Assembly (NCBI GenBank): GCA_903912445.1
Contig: CAIWHP010000258.1
Coordinates: 27,513-91,512, forward strand
Reading direction: 5' to 3'
DNA: 64,000 bases
Source of the DNA: an uncultured Lentisphaerota bacterium
GTDB taxonomy: Bacteria > Verrucomicrobiota > Kiritimatiellia > CAIQIC01
The position numbers and the translations under genes are program-made. The notes beneath the pieces are model-generated. The model was given only the letters and a program-made list of their open reading frames with translations. It did no database searches and was not told the DNA's origin. Below, piece after piece: positions 51,125 through 62,300 of the stretch; position 1 is the first letter of the stretch, and every line of letters begins with the position of its first letter.

Positions 51125-51132
51125 GACACCCG
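51089..51132 (-). terminator. Rho-independent terminator of thrS-infC built on a palindrome
   Basis: Stem CGGGTG/CACCCG (51098-51103 with 51127-51132) continues through one mismatch into CTTTTCCA/TGGAAAAG. The minus strand then reads TTTTATTTT. Lies 21 nt after the infC stop. Confidence 0.8.
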
Positions 51133-51152
51133 GGGGAACGTACCCGCCCAGC

Positions 51153-51830
51153 TTAGGCCGGCTTGTTGATGGCCTCGTCGAGGGCCTGCGCCACCGGCGA
51201 GGGCGGCACGGGCGCCGCCGGACGCGGGATTGCTGGCGCGGCCGGGCGCGGGATGGCCGGTGCGGCCGGACGCGGCGCCGCCTGGCCGGTCGCACCCGAC
51301 GCGGGCGTGCCGCCACGGCTCTTGGTCCGCGGGATGAGCATCATCAGGATGTTGCGGCCCATCAGGCGCGGCAACTGTTCCGTCTGCGCGATATCCTGGG
51401 TGTCCCGAATAACGCGGTTCATCACCTCGAAGCCAATTTCCTGGTGGGCGCTTTCGCGGCCGCGGAAAAACAGGATGACCTTGACCCGGTGCCCGCCTTC
51501 GACGAAGTCGCGCAGGTGGCGCACCTTGGTCTGGTAGTCGTGGTCGCCGACGTTCGGGTGGAGCTGGATCTCCTTGACCCGGGTCGCGGAGGCGTGCTGG
51601 CGCGAGGACTTGTCGCGCTTTTCCGTCTCATACTTGAACTTGCCGTAGTCCATGATGCGGCAGACGGGCGGCTGGGCGGTGGGCGAGATCTCCACCAGGT
51701 CCAGCTGGGCCGCCTGCGCTCTCATCAGGGCTTCGCGGGTCGAGACGACGCCGACTTGCGAGCCGTCCTCCCCGATCAAGCGGACCTCGGGCACCCGGAT
51801 CCGCATATTGATGCGTACTTGTGTTTGTAT
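51153..51830 (-). CDS. infC: translation initiation factor IF-3, probable AUA start
   Basis: IF-3 binds the 30S subunit, prevents premature 50S joining and checks the start codon. The N-domain (IRVPEVRLIGEDGSQVGVVSTREALMRAQ), the linker and the C-domain (SRQHASATRVKEIQLHPNVGDHDYQTKVRHLRDFVEGGHRVKV, GRNILMMLIPR) are complete. A 50-residue Pro/Ala tail with repeated AIPRPAAP follows, unusual for IF-3. The only good ribosome site, GGAGAAGAAG, lies before ATA at 51830, in frame, so a rare AUA start as in infC genes of other bacteria is likely. Alternatives are GTG 51872 or ATG 51806. It follows thrS; rpmI and rplT are absent. Confidence 0.92.
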   Translation of the reverse strand: MQTQVRINMRIRVPEVRLIGEDGSQVGVVSTREALMRAQAAQLDLVEISPTAQPPVCRIMDYGKFKYETEKRDKSSRQHASATRVKEIQLHPNVGDHDYQTKVRHLRDFVEGGHRVKVILFFRGRESAHQEIGFEVMNRVIRDTQDIAQTEQLPRLMGRNILMMLIPRTKSRGGTPASGATGQAAPRPAAPAIPRPAAPAIPRPAAPVPPSPVAQALDEAINKPA

Positions 51831-51879
51831 GGCTTCTTCTCCGCTGTTGGCAGCGCGCGTGGGCGTGCGCACCGCCGGT

Positions 51880-53649
<1,770 letters not shown>

Positions 53650-53674
53650 CCGAAAACTTTACAAACCTTTCCTG

Positions 53675-53693
53675 TGCGCCGTTCTGCGGCGCA
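53675..53693 (-). promoter_or_regulatory. thrS leader hairpin
   Basis: TGCGCCG/CGGCGCA stem with a 5-nt loop immediately upstream of the CAGGAAAGG ribosome site. Could be a translational operator, as thrS autoregulates in E. coli, but the loop does not mimic a Thr anticodon. Confidence 0.4.
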
Positions 53694-53705
53694 GCAACGG
53701 GACGC

Positions 53706-53733
53706 AGTGTAGTGATTTCAGGCCCTGCGTCAA
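53706..53733 (-). promoter_or_regulatory. sigma70-like promoter of thrS-infC
   Basis: TTGACG (53733-53728), 16-bp spacer, TACACT (53711-53706) on the minus strand. The -10 is identical to that of valS. Leader of about 50 nt. Confidence 0.6.
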
Positions 53734-54021
53734 ACGAATTCCGGCCCGTTGCCGCGGTTTTCCCTAGGGTTTCCCCGCTTCCGGCGGCTAGCGCCGCAAC
53801 GCAACGGCCGTAGCGGAGGAGGTCCACACCCGACCCGCCGGGCAGGCTTCATGGGCGCGAAGCCGGAAGTTCAAAGCCAAGGCCGGGGCCTGGTCGCTCC
53901 CGCAGAAGCGGCGCCCCCGTCCCGGAGTTCCCCCTGAGGCGGGCCGCGGGTTCCCACGCACCAGCGGCCGGCGGCAACCCCCGGCGCGCCGTCAGGCCCG
54001 CCCTGCCCCTGCAATCCTCCA

Positions 54022-54051
54022 TTGACACCCTTCCATACTCATGGGTATGGT
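54022..54051 (+). promoter_or_regulatory. TetR-gene promoter with overlapping operator palindrome
   Basis: TTGACA (54022-54027), 18-bp spacer, TATGGT (54046-54051). +1 falls on the A of the ATG at 54058, so the mRNA should be leaderless. CCATACTCATGGGTATGG (54033-54050) is a near-perfect 18-bp palindrome covering the -10, a typical TetR autoregulation site. Confidence 0.65.
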
Positions 54052-54057
54052 GCGGGC

Positions 54058-54729
54058 ATGAAACTCAAGCCGGCCCGGATCTCCGCCGCCCAGATGCCTC
54101 CGCGTCTGGCGCAGAGCGCCTTCGAGCTGTTTGCCGAGCGCGGGTTCGCCAACGTCAACCTCGACCAGATCGCCGCGCGCGCCGGCGTCACCAAGGGGAG
54201 CCTCTACTGGCACTACCGGTCCAAGCACGAGCTGCTGCTGGCTGCCTGCAACCTCTATTACCGCCAGTGGCACGCGGCGGTCCACGCCGCGCTCGCGCCG
54301 CTGCCCGATCCGCTGGAGCGGCTGCGCGCGGCGCTGGCGTTCAGCGTGGCGTCCTGCGTGCTCGACCGCCAGAACCGCATGTTCACCATCAGCCTCTTCA
54401 TGCTGATGCAGGAGGACGCGCTGGCGCGGGCGGGCTGGGCGCAATTCTACGCCGCAGTGCGCGAGTTCTATATCGGGCTGGTCGCGGCGGCGCAGGCGGC
54501 CGGCCGGCTGCCACCGGGCGCCGCGCGCCGGCGCGTGGACCTGATGCTGGAGGCGATGGAGGGCCTGAAGCTACGCGCCGGTTTCGAGCCGCAGGCCGCC
54601 CAGCCGGCCGAGCAACAGGTCATCATCGATAGTTTGCTCGGCATCTTTCTGCCGCAGGCGGCACAGGCCCTGCCGGCCGGTATGGGAAAAACCCAAACAC
54701 CCCGGAGCAAACGCACCAACCAACGTTGA
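54058..54729 (+). CDS. TetR/AcrR-family transcriptional regulator
   Basis: A 223-residue repressor. The N-terminal helix-turn-helix is clear (AQSAFELFAERGFANVNLDQIAARAGVTKGSLYWHYRSKHELLLAA, about 18-63). The C-terminal helical ligand/dimer domain is of the usual size, with a basic C-terminal tail. It heads a codirectional cluster of sugar genes (39 bp to the next ATG), so it most likely controls its own transcription and that of the operon in response to a sugar-derived ligand. A palindrome over its -10 box supports autoregulation. Confidence 0.88.
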   Translation: MKLKPARISAAQMPPRLAQSAFELFAERGFANVNLDQIAARAGVTKGSLYWHYRSKHELLLAACNLYYRQWHAAVHAALAPLPDPLERLRAALAFSVASCVLDRQNRMFTISLFMLMQEDALARAGWAQFYAAVREFYIGLVAAAQAAGRLPPGAARRRVDLMLEAMEGLKLRAGFEPQAAQPAEQQVIIDSLLGIFLPQAAQALPAGMGKTQTPRSKRTNQR

Positions 54730-54768
54730 GCGAAGCAGCTTCCCCAACAATGCCGAAAGGAGTTCGCC

Positions 54769-55635
54769 ATGAAGATCGGGTTCCACACGGATGCGTTCAA
54801 TTCGAGCTACAAGAGCTTCGAGGGCTGTCTCCAGTGGGCGCAGGCCCACGGCGTCCACTACATCGAGTGCGGCCTGATCGACGGGGTGAGCTGGATTCAC
54901 GGGCTCGGCTACCAGCCGCACGTGGCGCTCTACGAGGACCCGGAGCTGCTGCGGCAAAAGATGGCGCAGATGGGCCTGCAATTCTCGCAGGTGGACGCGG
55001 CCTACCCGCTCTCCGGCAAGGACGGCCCGCTGCGCGGCGTGCCCTACGTGATGAAGTCCATCGCCTGGGCCAAGCTCGCGGGCGCGCCGAGCGTGGACAC
55101 GACCGATGGGCTCCACGCGCCCGCCGGGCTCCAGGATGCACAGGCGCTGGACTTGATGAAAGGCGAGTACGAGCAGATCATCGAGGTGGCGGAGGCGCAC
55201 AAGATCTTCGTCAACATCGAGCCGCATGGCTATTTCACGACCAAGCCGGAGCTGATGGAACAGATGCTCGCGTTCGTGGACAGCCCCTGGCTGCGGCTGA
55301 ACATGGACACCGGCAACACGTTCATCGCCGGGCAAGACCCGGTGGCGTTCCTGCAGCGGTTCATCAGCAAGGCGAATCACGTCCATGTGAAAGATGTCTC
55401 GGAATCGCTCGCCCGCGCCATGCGCGGCGGCCAGACCGGCATCGCGGTGAGCCAGTGCGCGCTCGGCGATGGCGTCAATGCCGACAATATCAAGCAGTGC
55501 CTCGCGCTCCTGCGCGACCACGGCTACGCGGGCACGTTGAGCATCGAGTGCGAAGGCCAGGGCGGCCCGATGCTTGAGCAAAGCCTCGCGTGGCTACGCC
55601 GGACAGTTCAGGAGCTCGGCATCGAAACGCAGTGA
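54769..55635 (+). CDS. sugar phosphate isomerase/epimerase-like TIM barrel (AP endonuclease 2 family)
   Basis: A 288-residue xylose-isomerase-like TIM-barrel protein. Metal-site segments include IFVNIEPHGYFTTKPE, LRLNMDTGNTFIAG, ANHVHVKDVSE and GTLSIECEGQGG, giving the expected Glu, Asp, His and Glu ligands. The family contains isomerases, epimerases and also lyases or hydratases of 3-keto sugars. AAAGGAG sits seven bases before the ATG. It is the first metabolic gene after the TetR regulator, and its stop lies 14 bp before the MFS start. Confidence 0.82.
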   Translation: MKIGFHTDAFNSSYKSFEGCLQWAQAHGVHYIECGLIDGVSWIHGLGYQPHVALYEDPELLRQKMAQMGLQFSQVDAAYPLSGKDGPLRGVPYVMKSIAWAKLAGAPSVDTTDGLHAPAGLQDAQALDLMKGEYEQIIEVAEAHKIFVNIEPHGYFTTKPELMEQMLAFVDSPWLRLNMDTGNTFIAGQDPVAFLQRFISKANHVHVKDVSESLARAMRGGQTGIAVSQCALGDGVNADNIKQCLALLRDHGYAGTLSIECEGQGGPMLEQSLAWLRRTVQELGIETQ

Positions 55636-55649
55636 TGAAGGGGCGCACC

Positions 55650-57185
55650 ATGACCACCCATACCGACGCGACAGCCTCTGTTTCCACCGCCGACCGCCGC
55701 GCGCTCTTCTGGGCCTGCTTCATGGCCATCGCCGCCACGGCAGCGATCTTCGCCGTGCGCGGACAGGTGATCGGCGACTGGGCGCACGAGTTCGGCCTGA
55801 CCGAAACGCAGAAGGGCGAAATCCTCGGCGTGGGCCTGTGGCCGTTCGCCGCCGCGATCGTGCTGGTGAGCATGGTGGCCGACCGCATCGGCTATGGCAA
55901 ATGCCTGTTCTTCGCCTTCAGTTGCCACGTCGCGTCCACCTTCATCCTGTTGTTCGCCAAAAATTATTGGTGGCTCTACATCGGCACGTTGCTGGTCTCG
56001 GTCGGCAACGGCTCGGCGCAGGCGATCGCCGACCCGCTCGTCGCCTCGCTCTACCGCCACAACAAGACGACCTGGCTGAACATCCTCCACGCGAGCTGGC
56101 CGGCGGGCATGGTCGCCGGCGGCATCGCGGGCATTGCACTCGGCGTCGGTGGCGGACTCGACTGGCGCTGGCGCATCGGCATGCTGCTGGTGCCGATTGT
56201 CGCCTACGGCTTCCTGATGCTCGGCCACCGCTTCCCGGTGCATGAGCGCATCGAGGCCGGCATCAGCGACCGCGAGATGTTCCGCGAGACGGGCGCCATC
56301 GGCCTGCTGCTGGTGCTGGTGTTCCTGTTCGGCGAATTCGCGCGCCTGCTGGCGCTGCCGTGGTACGCGGGCGTGCTCGCGGCGCTGACGTGCGCGGGCC
56401 TCTTCGGCGTCTATACCCGCTCGCTCGGCCGGCCGATGTTCCTCTTCCTGCTGTTCCTGATGATTCCGCTGGCGACCACGGAGCTCGGCACCGACAGCTG
56501 GATCACCTCGCTGATGGAAGGGCCGATGAAGGCGATGGCGCTGAACGCCGGCTGGGTGCTGGTCTACACCTCGCTGATCATGATGATCCTGCGCTTCTGC
56601 GCGGCGCCCGTGGTGAAATTGCTGACGCCGCTCGGCGTGCTGATCGCCAGCTGCGTGCTGGCCACGGCGGGCCTCATCGCCTTGAGCCACGCCACGGGCA
56701 TGGCCATCCTGCTCGCGGCCACGCTCTACGGCGCGGGCAAGTGCTACCTCTGGCCGACGATGCTCGGCATCGTGGCCGAACGGTTCCCGAAAGGCGGTGC
56801 GCTCGCGATGAATGCGACCAGCGCCGTCGGCATGATGAGCGTGGGCATCCTGGGCACGGTCTTCCTCGGCCTGATCCAGGACCGCGCGGTCGAGACGCGC
56901 CTGCACGCCGAGCAGCCCGCGCTGCACCAGCAGGTGGTCATCAGCAAGCACAGCGTGCTGGGCGACTACCAGGCCGTGGATCCCGGGAAGGTCAAAACCC
57001 TGGCGGCTGGCCAGCAAGCGTCCATCCAGGACCTGGCCGGCGCGGCCAGCAAGGGCGCGCTGGTGACCACCGCGATTTTCCCGGCGGCGATGTTCGTCGC
57101 CTATGTGGGACTGTTTCTGATCTTCCGCAGACGGGGCGGCTATAGCGTTGTCGCCCTCGCCCCTCCACCAAACAACAAAACATGA
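55650..57185 (+). CDS. MFS sugar permease
   Basis: A 511-residue permease with about 12 helices (FWACFMAIAATAAIFAVRGQVIGDWAHEFGLTETQKGEI at the start, FLFGEFARLLALPWYAGVLAAL, AMAILLAATLYGAGKCYLWPTMLGIVAERFPKGGALAMN). A hydrophilic stretch of about 60 residues (EQPALHQQVVISKHSVLGDYQ) precedes the last helix, as in several PVC sugar MFS proteins. The start at 55650 has AAGGGG upstream; an ATG at 55635 overlaps the previous stop and is less likely. Its position between two TIM-barrel genes suggests it imports their substrate. Confidence 0.82.
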   Translation: MTTHTDATASVSTADRRALFWACFMAIAATAAIFAVRGQVIGDWAHEFGLTETQKGEILGVGLWPFAAAIVLVSMVADRIGYGKCLFFAFSCHVASTFILLFAKNYWWLYIGTLLVSVGNGSAQAIADPLVASLYRHNKTTWLNILHASWPAGMVAGGIAGIALGVGGGLDWRWRIGMLLVPIVAYGFLMLGHRFPVHERIEAGISDREMFRETGAIGLLLVLVFLFGEFARLLALPWYAGVLAALTCAGLFGVYTRSLGRPMFLFLLFLMIPLATTELGTDSWITSLMEGPMKAMALNAGWVLVYTSLIMMILRFCAAPVVKLLTPLGVLIASCVLATAGLIALSHATGMAILLAATLYGAGKCYLWPTMLGIVAERFPKGGALAMNATSAVGMMSVGILGTVFLGLIQDRAVETRLHAEQPALHQQVVISKHSVLGDYQAVDPGKVKTLAAGQQASIQDLAGAASKGALVTTAIFPAAMFVAYVGLFLIFRRRGGYSVVALAPPPNNKT

Positions 57186-57192
57186 GGCAACG

Positions 57193-58050
57193 ATGAAAAT
57201 AGGCATCAACATGCTGCTCTGGGCCACGCAGGTCACACGCGACCACGTGACACAGCTCAAACAGGTCAAGGCGGCCGGCGCCGATGGCGTGGAAATCCCG
57301 CTTTTTGAGGGCAAGGTGGCGCACTTCCGCCAGCTCGGCCTCATGCTCGACGACCTGGGACTGGAGCGGACCACCGCCATGGCGATGGTTTCCCCCACCG
57401 CCAATCCGGTCAGCGACGATCCGAAAGTCCGGCAGGCAGGCACCGACCAGATGAAGTGGCTCATCGAGTGCGCCGCTGCACTCGGTGCGCCGGTGATCTG
57501 CGGCCCGATGTTCCAGACGCTCGGCGTCTTCACCGGCTGTGCTCCGACGGAAACCGAAAAGCGGCGCGTGGTCGCGATGCTGCAAGAGGTCGCGCCGCTC
57601 GCCGCGCAGGCCGGAGTGGTGCTCGCGGTCGAGCCGCTCAACCGCTTTGAGGCGTATATGCTCAACACCACGGCCGATGGTGCGGCGCTCGTCAAACGCG
57701 TCGGGCATCCGAACGTCGGGCTCCTCTACGACACCTTCCATGCGAACATCGAGGAGACCGACCCGGTGGGCGCCATCCGCAAGCACGGCAAATGCATCAA
57801 GCATTTCCACTGCAGTGCCAACCACCGCGGCATCCCCGGGCAAGATCACATTCCGTGGCTGGAATCGTTCCGCGCCCTGCGCGCGGTGGGCTACGACCAG
57901 TGGCTGATGATCGAAGCCTTTGGCCGCGCGTTGCCCGGCCTCGCCGCCGCCACGAAGATCTGGCGCGACCTGTTCCCTTCGAACCTCGCCGTCGCCAAGC
58001 AGGGCCTGCCGTTTATCCGCAAGACCTGGAAGGCCAGCGCCCGCAGCTAG
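57193..58050 (+). CDS. sugar isomerase/epimerase TIM barrel (D-tagatose/psicose 3-epimerase-like)
   Basis: A 285-residue TIM-barrel protein. The metal-binding set typical of ketose 3-epimerases is visible: VVLAVEPLNRFEAYMLNT (Glu), GLLYDTFHANIEE (Asp), KHFHCSANHRGIPG (His, with Arg) and LMIEAFGRAL (Glu). It therefore resembles C3-epimerases of ketohexoses more than the first TIM barrel of this operon does. A GAGG segment precedes the ATG, 7 bp after the MFS gene. Its product role in the pathway is unknown. Confidence 0.83.
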   Translation: MKIGINMLLWATQVTRDHVTQLKQVKAAGADGVEIPLFEGKVAHFRQLGLMLDDLGLERTTAMAMVSPTANPVSDDPKVRQAGTDQMKWLIECAAALGAPVICGPMFQTLGVFTGCAPTETEKRRVVAMLQEVAPLAAQAGVVLAVEPLNRFEAYMLNTTADGAALVKRVGHPNVGLLYDTFHANIEETDPVGAIRKHGKCIKHFHCSANHRGIPGQDHIPWLESFRALRAVGYDQWLMIEAFGRALPGLAAATKIWRDLFPSNLAVAKQGLPFIRKTWKASARS

Positions 58051-58059
58051 GAGCAGCAC

Positions 58060-59343
58060 ATGCAGCAGTTCACCCGCAGAAATTTCCTCGCCACCACGGC
58101 GGGCGCGCTCACCGCGCCGCTTTTCCTGCCCTCCAAGGCGCTGGGCCGCGGCGGCAGCGTCGCACCAAACGAAAAGATTGCCATCGGATCCATCGGGCTC
58201 GGCAGCCGCGGCAGCGACCATTTGCGCACGCTGCTCCCGCGCTCCGACGTGCAGGTCATCGCCGTCTGCGACGTCTTCCGCTCCAAGGCGGAGAAGGCAC
58301 AACAGAAAGTGGCTGAGCACTACGGCGCGCCGGGCTGCAAGGCCTACCAGGATTTCCGCGAGATGCTCGCGCGGCCCGACCTCGACGCCGTCGTCATCGC
58401 CGCGCCGGAAAACTGGCACGCCATCATGTCACTCGCTGCCCTGAAAGCGGGCAAGGATGTCTATTGCGAAAAGGCGCTCTCGCTGACCGTGGCCGAGGGC
58501 CGCGCCGTGTGCGACGCCGTCGCGCGCCACGGCCGCGTCTTTCAGGCCGGCACGCAGCAGCGCTCCGACCGCAACTTCCGCTTCGCCTGCGAGCTGGCGC
58601 GCAACGGCTACCTCGGCAAGCTGCAGACCGTCACCGTCGGCGTGCCCAGCGGCAAGCGCGTGCTGCACCTGCCGGTGACGCCGCCGCCGGCGGACCTCGA
58701 CTACGATCTCTGGCTCGGCCCCGCGCCCTTCAAGCCGCACCGCGACAACCTCTGCACCTACAACTGGTATTTCCTCACCGACTACTGCGCCGGCTGGATC
58801 CAGAGCTGGGGTGTGCATCACATGGACATCGGCCTCTGGGGGGCGCCCGCGCTGACCGCGTCCACGCTCGCGGTCGAGGGCACGGCGGAGTTTCTGACCG
58901 AGGGCGACGCCGATGTCTCCTTCGGTTGGGCGGTGAAGCTCACGACGCCGGACGGCCTGCAACTGCAATTCCACGACGATGCCAGCTCGCCCGTCGGCCA
59001 CGGCTGCCGCTTCACCGGCGACCGCGGCTGGGTCCATGTCACGCGCGGCGGCATCAAGGCGGAGCCGGCCGAGTTGCTCCAGACCGTGCTCAAGCCGGCC
59101 GACGAGCATCTCTATGTCTCGCGCGAGCACCAGACGAATTTCCTCGAGTGCATCCGCAGCCGGCGCGAGCCGGTGGCGCCCGCGCGCGTCTGCCACGCCG
59201 CGACCACCGCGACGCTCGTCGCCGACATCGCCACGCGCCTCGGCCGCAAGCTCACGTGGAACTGGAAGTCCGAGCGTTTCGTTGGCGACAGCGCCGCCGA
59301 CCGCCTGCTCAACCGCACGATGCGCAGCCCGTGGCAGGTCTAA
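58060..59343 (+). CDS. Tat-exported Gfo/Idh/MocA-family oxidoreductase
   Basis: A 427-residue NAD(P)-dependent sugar oxidoreductase with a twin-arginine signal (MQQFTRRNFLATTAGALTAPLFLPSKALG). The Rossmann motif IGSIGLGSRGSDHLRTLL follows, then CDV, VVIAAPENWHAIMSLAALKAGKDVYCEKALS with the EKP-like EKA (Ala replaces Pro), and the Gfo C-terminal domain (WGVHHMDIGLWG). The Tat route implies folding with its nucleotide before export. Family members in PVC and Bacteroidota oxidise sugars at C3. AGGAG precedes the ATG. Confidence 0.87.
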   Translation: MQQFTRRNFLATTAGALTAPLFLPSKALGRGGSVAPNEKIAIGSIGLGSRGSDHLRTLLPRSDVQVIAVCDVFRSKAEKAQQKVAEHYGAPGCKAYQDFREMLARPDLDAVVIAAPENWHAIMSLAALKAGKDVYCEKALSLTVAEGRAVCDAVARHGRVFQAGTQQRSDRNFRFACELARNGYLGKLQTVTVGVPSGKRVLHLPVTPPPADLDYDLWLGPAPFKPHRDNLCTYNWYFLTDYCAGWIQSWGVHHMDIGLWGAPALTASTLAVEGTAEFLTEGDADVSFGWAVKLTTPDGLQLQFHDDASSPVGHGCRFTGDRGWVHVTRGGIKAEPAELLQTVLKPADEHLYVSREHQTNFLECIRSRREPVAPARVCHAATTATLVADIATRLGRKLTWNWKSERFVGDSAADRLLNRTMRSPWQV

Positions 59344-59354
59344 GGAGAACCGAC

Positions 59355-62300
59355 ATGAAGAAACTCACCTTCACCTTGCTCCTCTGCGCCTCTCTGAACA
59401 TCACTGCCGCGCCGCTGCCCGACGATGTCGCGGCGGCGCTACAGACCTTGCAGAAGTATGAATACGGCCAGCCGCGCCTGCCGCTCTTCACGCTCGAAGC
59501 GTTCTCCGGTCGCGCGACGGCCAAGCCGGAGCAGCAACAGGCGCTGGCTGCGGCCTACCTCAAGGTGCTCACGGCGGGTGACTCGACAGCGGCGGCGCGT
59601 ATCTTCGCGTGCCAGCAACTCGCGCTTGTCGGCGGCGCGGCCGAGGTGCCTGCGCTGGCGGTGCTGCTCAACCAGCCGGAGCAGACCGACTTCGCGCGCC
59701 TCGCTTTGCAGGCGATCCCCGCGCCCGAAGCCGGCGCAGCCCTGCGCACCGCGCTGGCAACGCTGACCGGCAAGCCGTTGATCGGCGTGATCAACTCGCT
59801 CGGAGAACGGCGCGATGAACCATCCGTTCCTGCGCTATCCAAGCTGAGCAAACAGAGCGATGACGCCGTACGCGCCGCCGCCTGTCTCGCGCTCGGCAAG
59901 ATCGGCACTGCCGAAGCCGCGGTCGCATTGCCTGCCGATGCTGTGGAAGCACGGCTGCTCTGCGCCGAGCGCGCTGGAGGAATAACGGCGCAGGACATCT
60001 ACACCGCCTTGAGCACCGCGGCCCAACCCGCGCTGCGCCTCGCCGGGCTGACCGGCCTCGTGCGTCTCGATGCCGCGCGAGCAACGCCGCTGCTGACCAA
60101 GGCTATCCATGACGCTGATTCTGCGCTGGCTTTGGGCGCACTGCGCGTACTTGGCCAACTCAATGGCGATGCCGCCACGACGGCACTCGTCGCTGAACTA
60201 CCGAAACTCGACGCGACACGCCAGGTCGCGCTGCTGGTCATTTTGGCGGAGCGTCGTACCACGAGCGCACGCGGCGCTGTCACGGCGCTCGCGGGAAACG
60301 GCGACGAAGCCGTCCGCGTCGCCGCGCTCGAAGCGCTCGGTACGCTCGGCGATGCCAGCAGCCTCCCCACCCTGCTTCTGGCAGCGGCGGAGAAGAAAGG
60401 CGCGGTGAAAGCCGCCGCCGAGACCGCCCTCGTTCAACTCGCCGCGCCGGGCGCGGACGAGGCGTTCGTCAAGGCCATCGCCTCGGGCGCAGCCGGCGAG
60501 CGCATCGCCGCCATCAACGCGGCCGCCATCCGCGCGCAAACCCGCGCGCTGCCGCCCCTCTGCGCGGCCCTGCGCGATAGCGATGAATCCGTGCGCGCCG
60601 CCGCCGCCAGGGCTGTCGGCAAATTCGGCACACCGGACATCTATCCGCAACTGGTCGCCTTGCTCGGGGCGGCCCAAGATACGGAAGTGGAGAGCGCCAT
60701 TGCCGCGGTCGGTCGCCGCATGAGCGACGCGCATGCGCGCCTGACGCCGCTGCTCGCGCTGCTCAAGCTCGAGGGCACGAAGGTGGCGACGCAAGCTGCC
60801 GTGCTGCGCACGCTCGCCGGCATCGGCGGCGACGACGCCCTCGCCGCCGTGCGCGAGCGCCTCACGTCCAACGACGCCGCGCTGCATGAGGCCGCGGTCC
60901 GCGCACTCTGCGACTGGTCCGATGGCGCGGCGCTCGAGGCCTTGAAAGGCCTGGTGCTCACCTCCGCGAACGGCACGCACAAGGCGCTGGCCATGCGCGG
61001 ACTCTTCCGGCTCGCGCCGACGGTCAAAAATGGCGCCTGCTGGTTTGGGGACACCTTCGCGGCCATGCAAACGGCGGATGAAAAGCGGCAATGGCTGGGC
61101 GCGCTGGGCACCGTCCACGAGGCCGATGCGCTGATCGCTGCGGAAGGATTGCTGAAGGATCCCGACGTCAAGCATGAGGCGGCCTTGGCGATGGCGCACA
61201 TCGGCAAGACACTGGTGGCGGCTGAGCCCGCACGAATCCTTGAATATATGAATGCCGTTCTGGCTGCTGTTCCAACTTCGACAGAGGCCAAGGCCGTGCG
61301 CGCGGAAGCGCAGCAGGCGCTTGGCATCAAGTCGGCGCACAGCTCGGCACGCAGGCAAACGCTGGCGGCGGGTCTTCCGGCTGCCGCGAAGATCGTCGCC
61401 TATCTCGACTGCGGCGTCGAGCAGCAGGACAAAGCCAAGGATGGCGTCACGCTGCGCGCGCTGAGCGGCCAGAACTGGACGTGGCACGGCCAGTCTGAAA
61501 ATCCGGCAGCCCTGACGGCGGTCTTCGCAGGCGGTCGCCTCAAGTTCGAAGCCAGCGGCCTCCAGCCGCAGAAGCATTATCAGCTCGGCTTCACATGGTG
61601 GGACTATGACGCAAACGGGCGCGAGCAATCCGTCTGGGTCGGCGGCAAGCAGGTGCTGGCGAAGACCGCGTTGCCCGCGTGGCAGGGCAAGCAACAAGGC
61701 CCGCTGCAACTCGCCGTCGCAATTCCCTCCGACGCGATCAAGAACGGCAAGGTCGCCATCGAGTTCCGCGGCGAAGGCCAGAGCAACGTCGTCTGCTCGG
61801 AAATCTGGCTGGTCGCAGCATCCGTGCCGTTCGCCACCGTGACGGCCACAGCCACGCTCACCGTTCTGCCGGCGCCGCCGCCTGCCGCGCGCGTCACCCA
61901 ACCGGAAGTGCGGGCCAACGCCGGCGCGCCGAAGAAAATCCTGATCGTCACCGGCTGCGATTATCCCGGCCACAAGTGGCAATTGACGACGCCCGTGCTC
62001 ACCGCCGCGCTCGCGAAAGACAAACGGCTGGAGATCAGCGTCATCGAGGACGCCAGCTTTCTCGGCGCGCCGGAGCTGAAAAAATACGATGGGCTGGTGC
62101 TGCACTATCAGAACCATCAAATACCCGCGCCCGGCCCCGAGGCGCTCGCCAACTTCCGGCAATTCGTCGAGGAAGGCCGCGGTTTGGTGTTGGTGCATTT
62201 TTCCTGCGGCGCGTTCTATGACTGGACGACGAAGACGGTGTCGAAAGATTTCCTGCCGCTCGCCGGCCGCGTCTGGGACTCGAAGCTGCGCGGCCACGAT

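Larger units (their letters stand above)
53650..54057. other. gene-free divergent control region
   Basis: Contains the thrS promoter and leader, a GC-rich stretch (53760-54010) without a convincing gene or recognisable structured RNA, and the TetR promoter with its operator palindrome at the right end. Confidence 0.6.

Noticed and set aside
53760-54010. GC-rich gene-free stretch as a possible RNase P, tmRNA or SRP RNA
   Set aside because: I could not find the conserved cores of these RNAs on either strand. A covariance-model search would be decisive.
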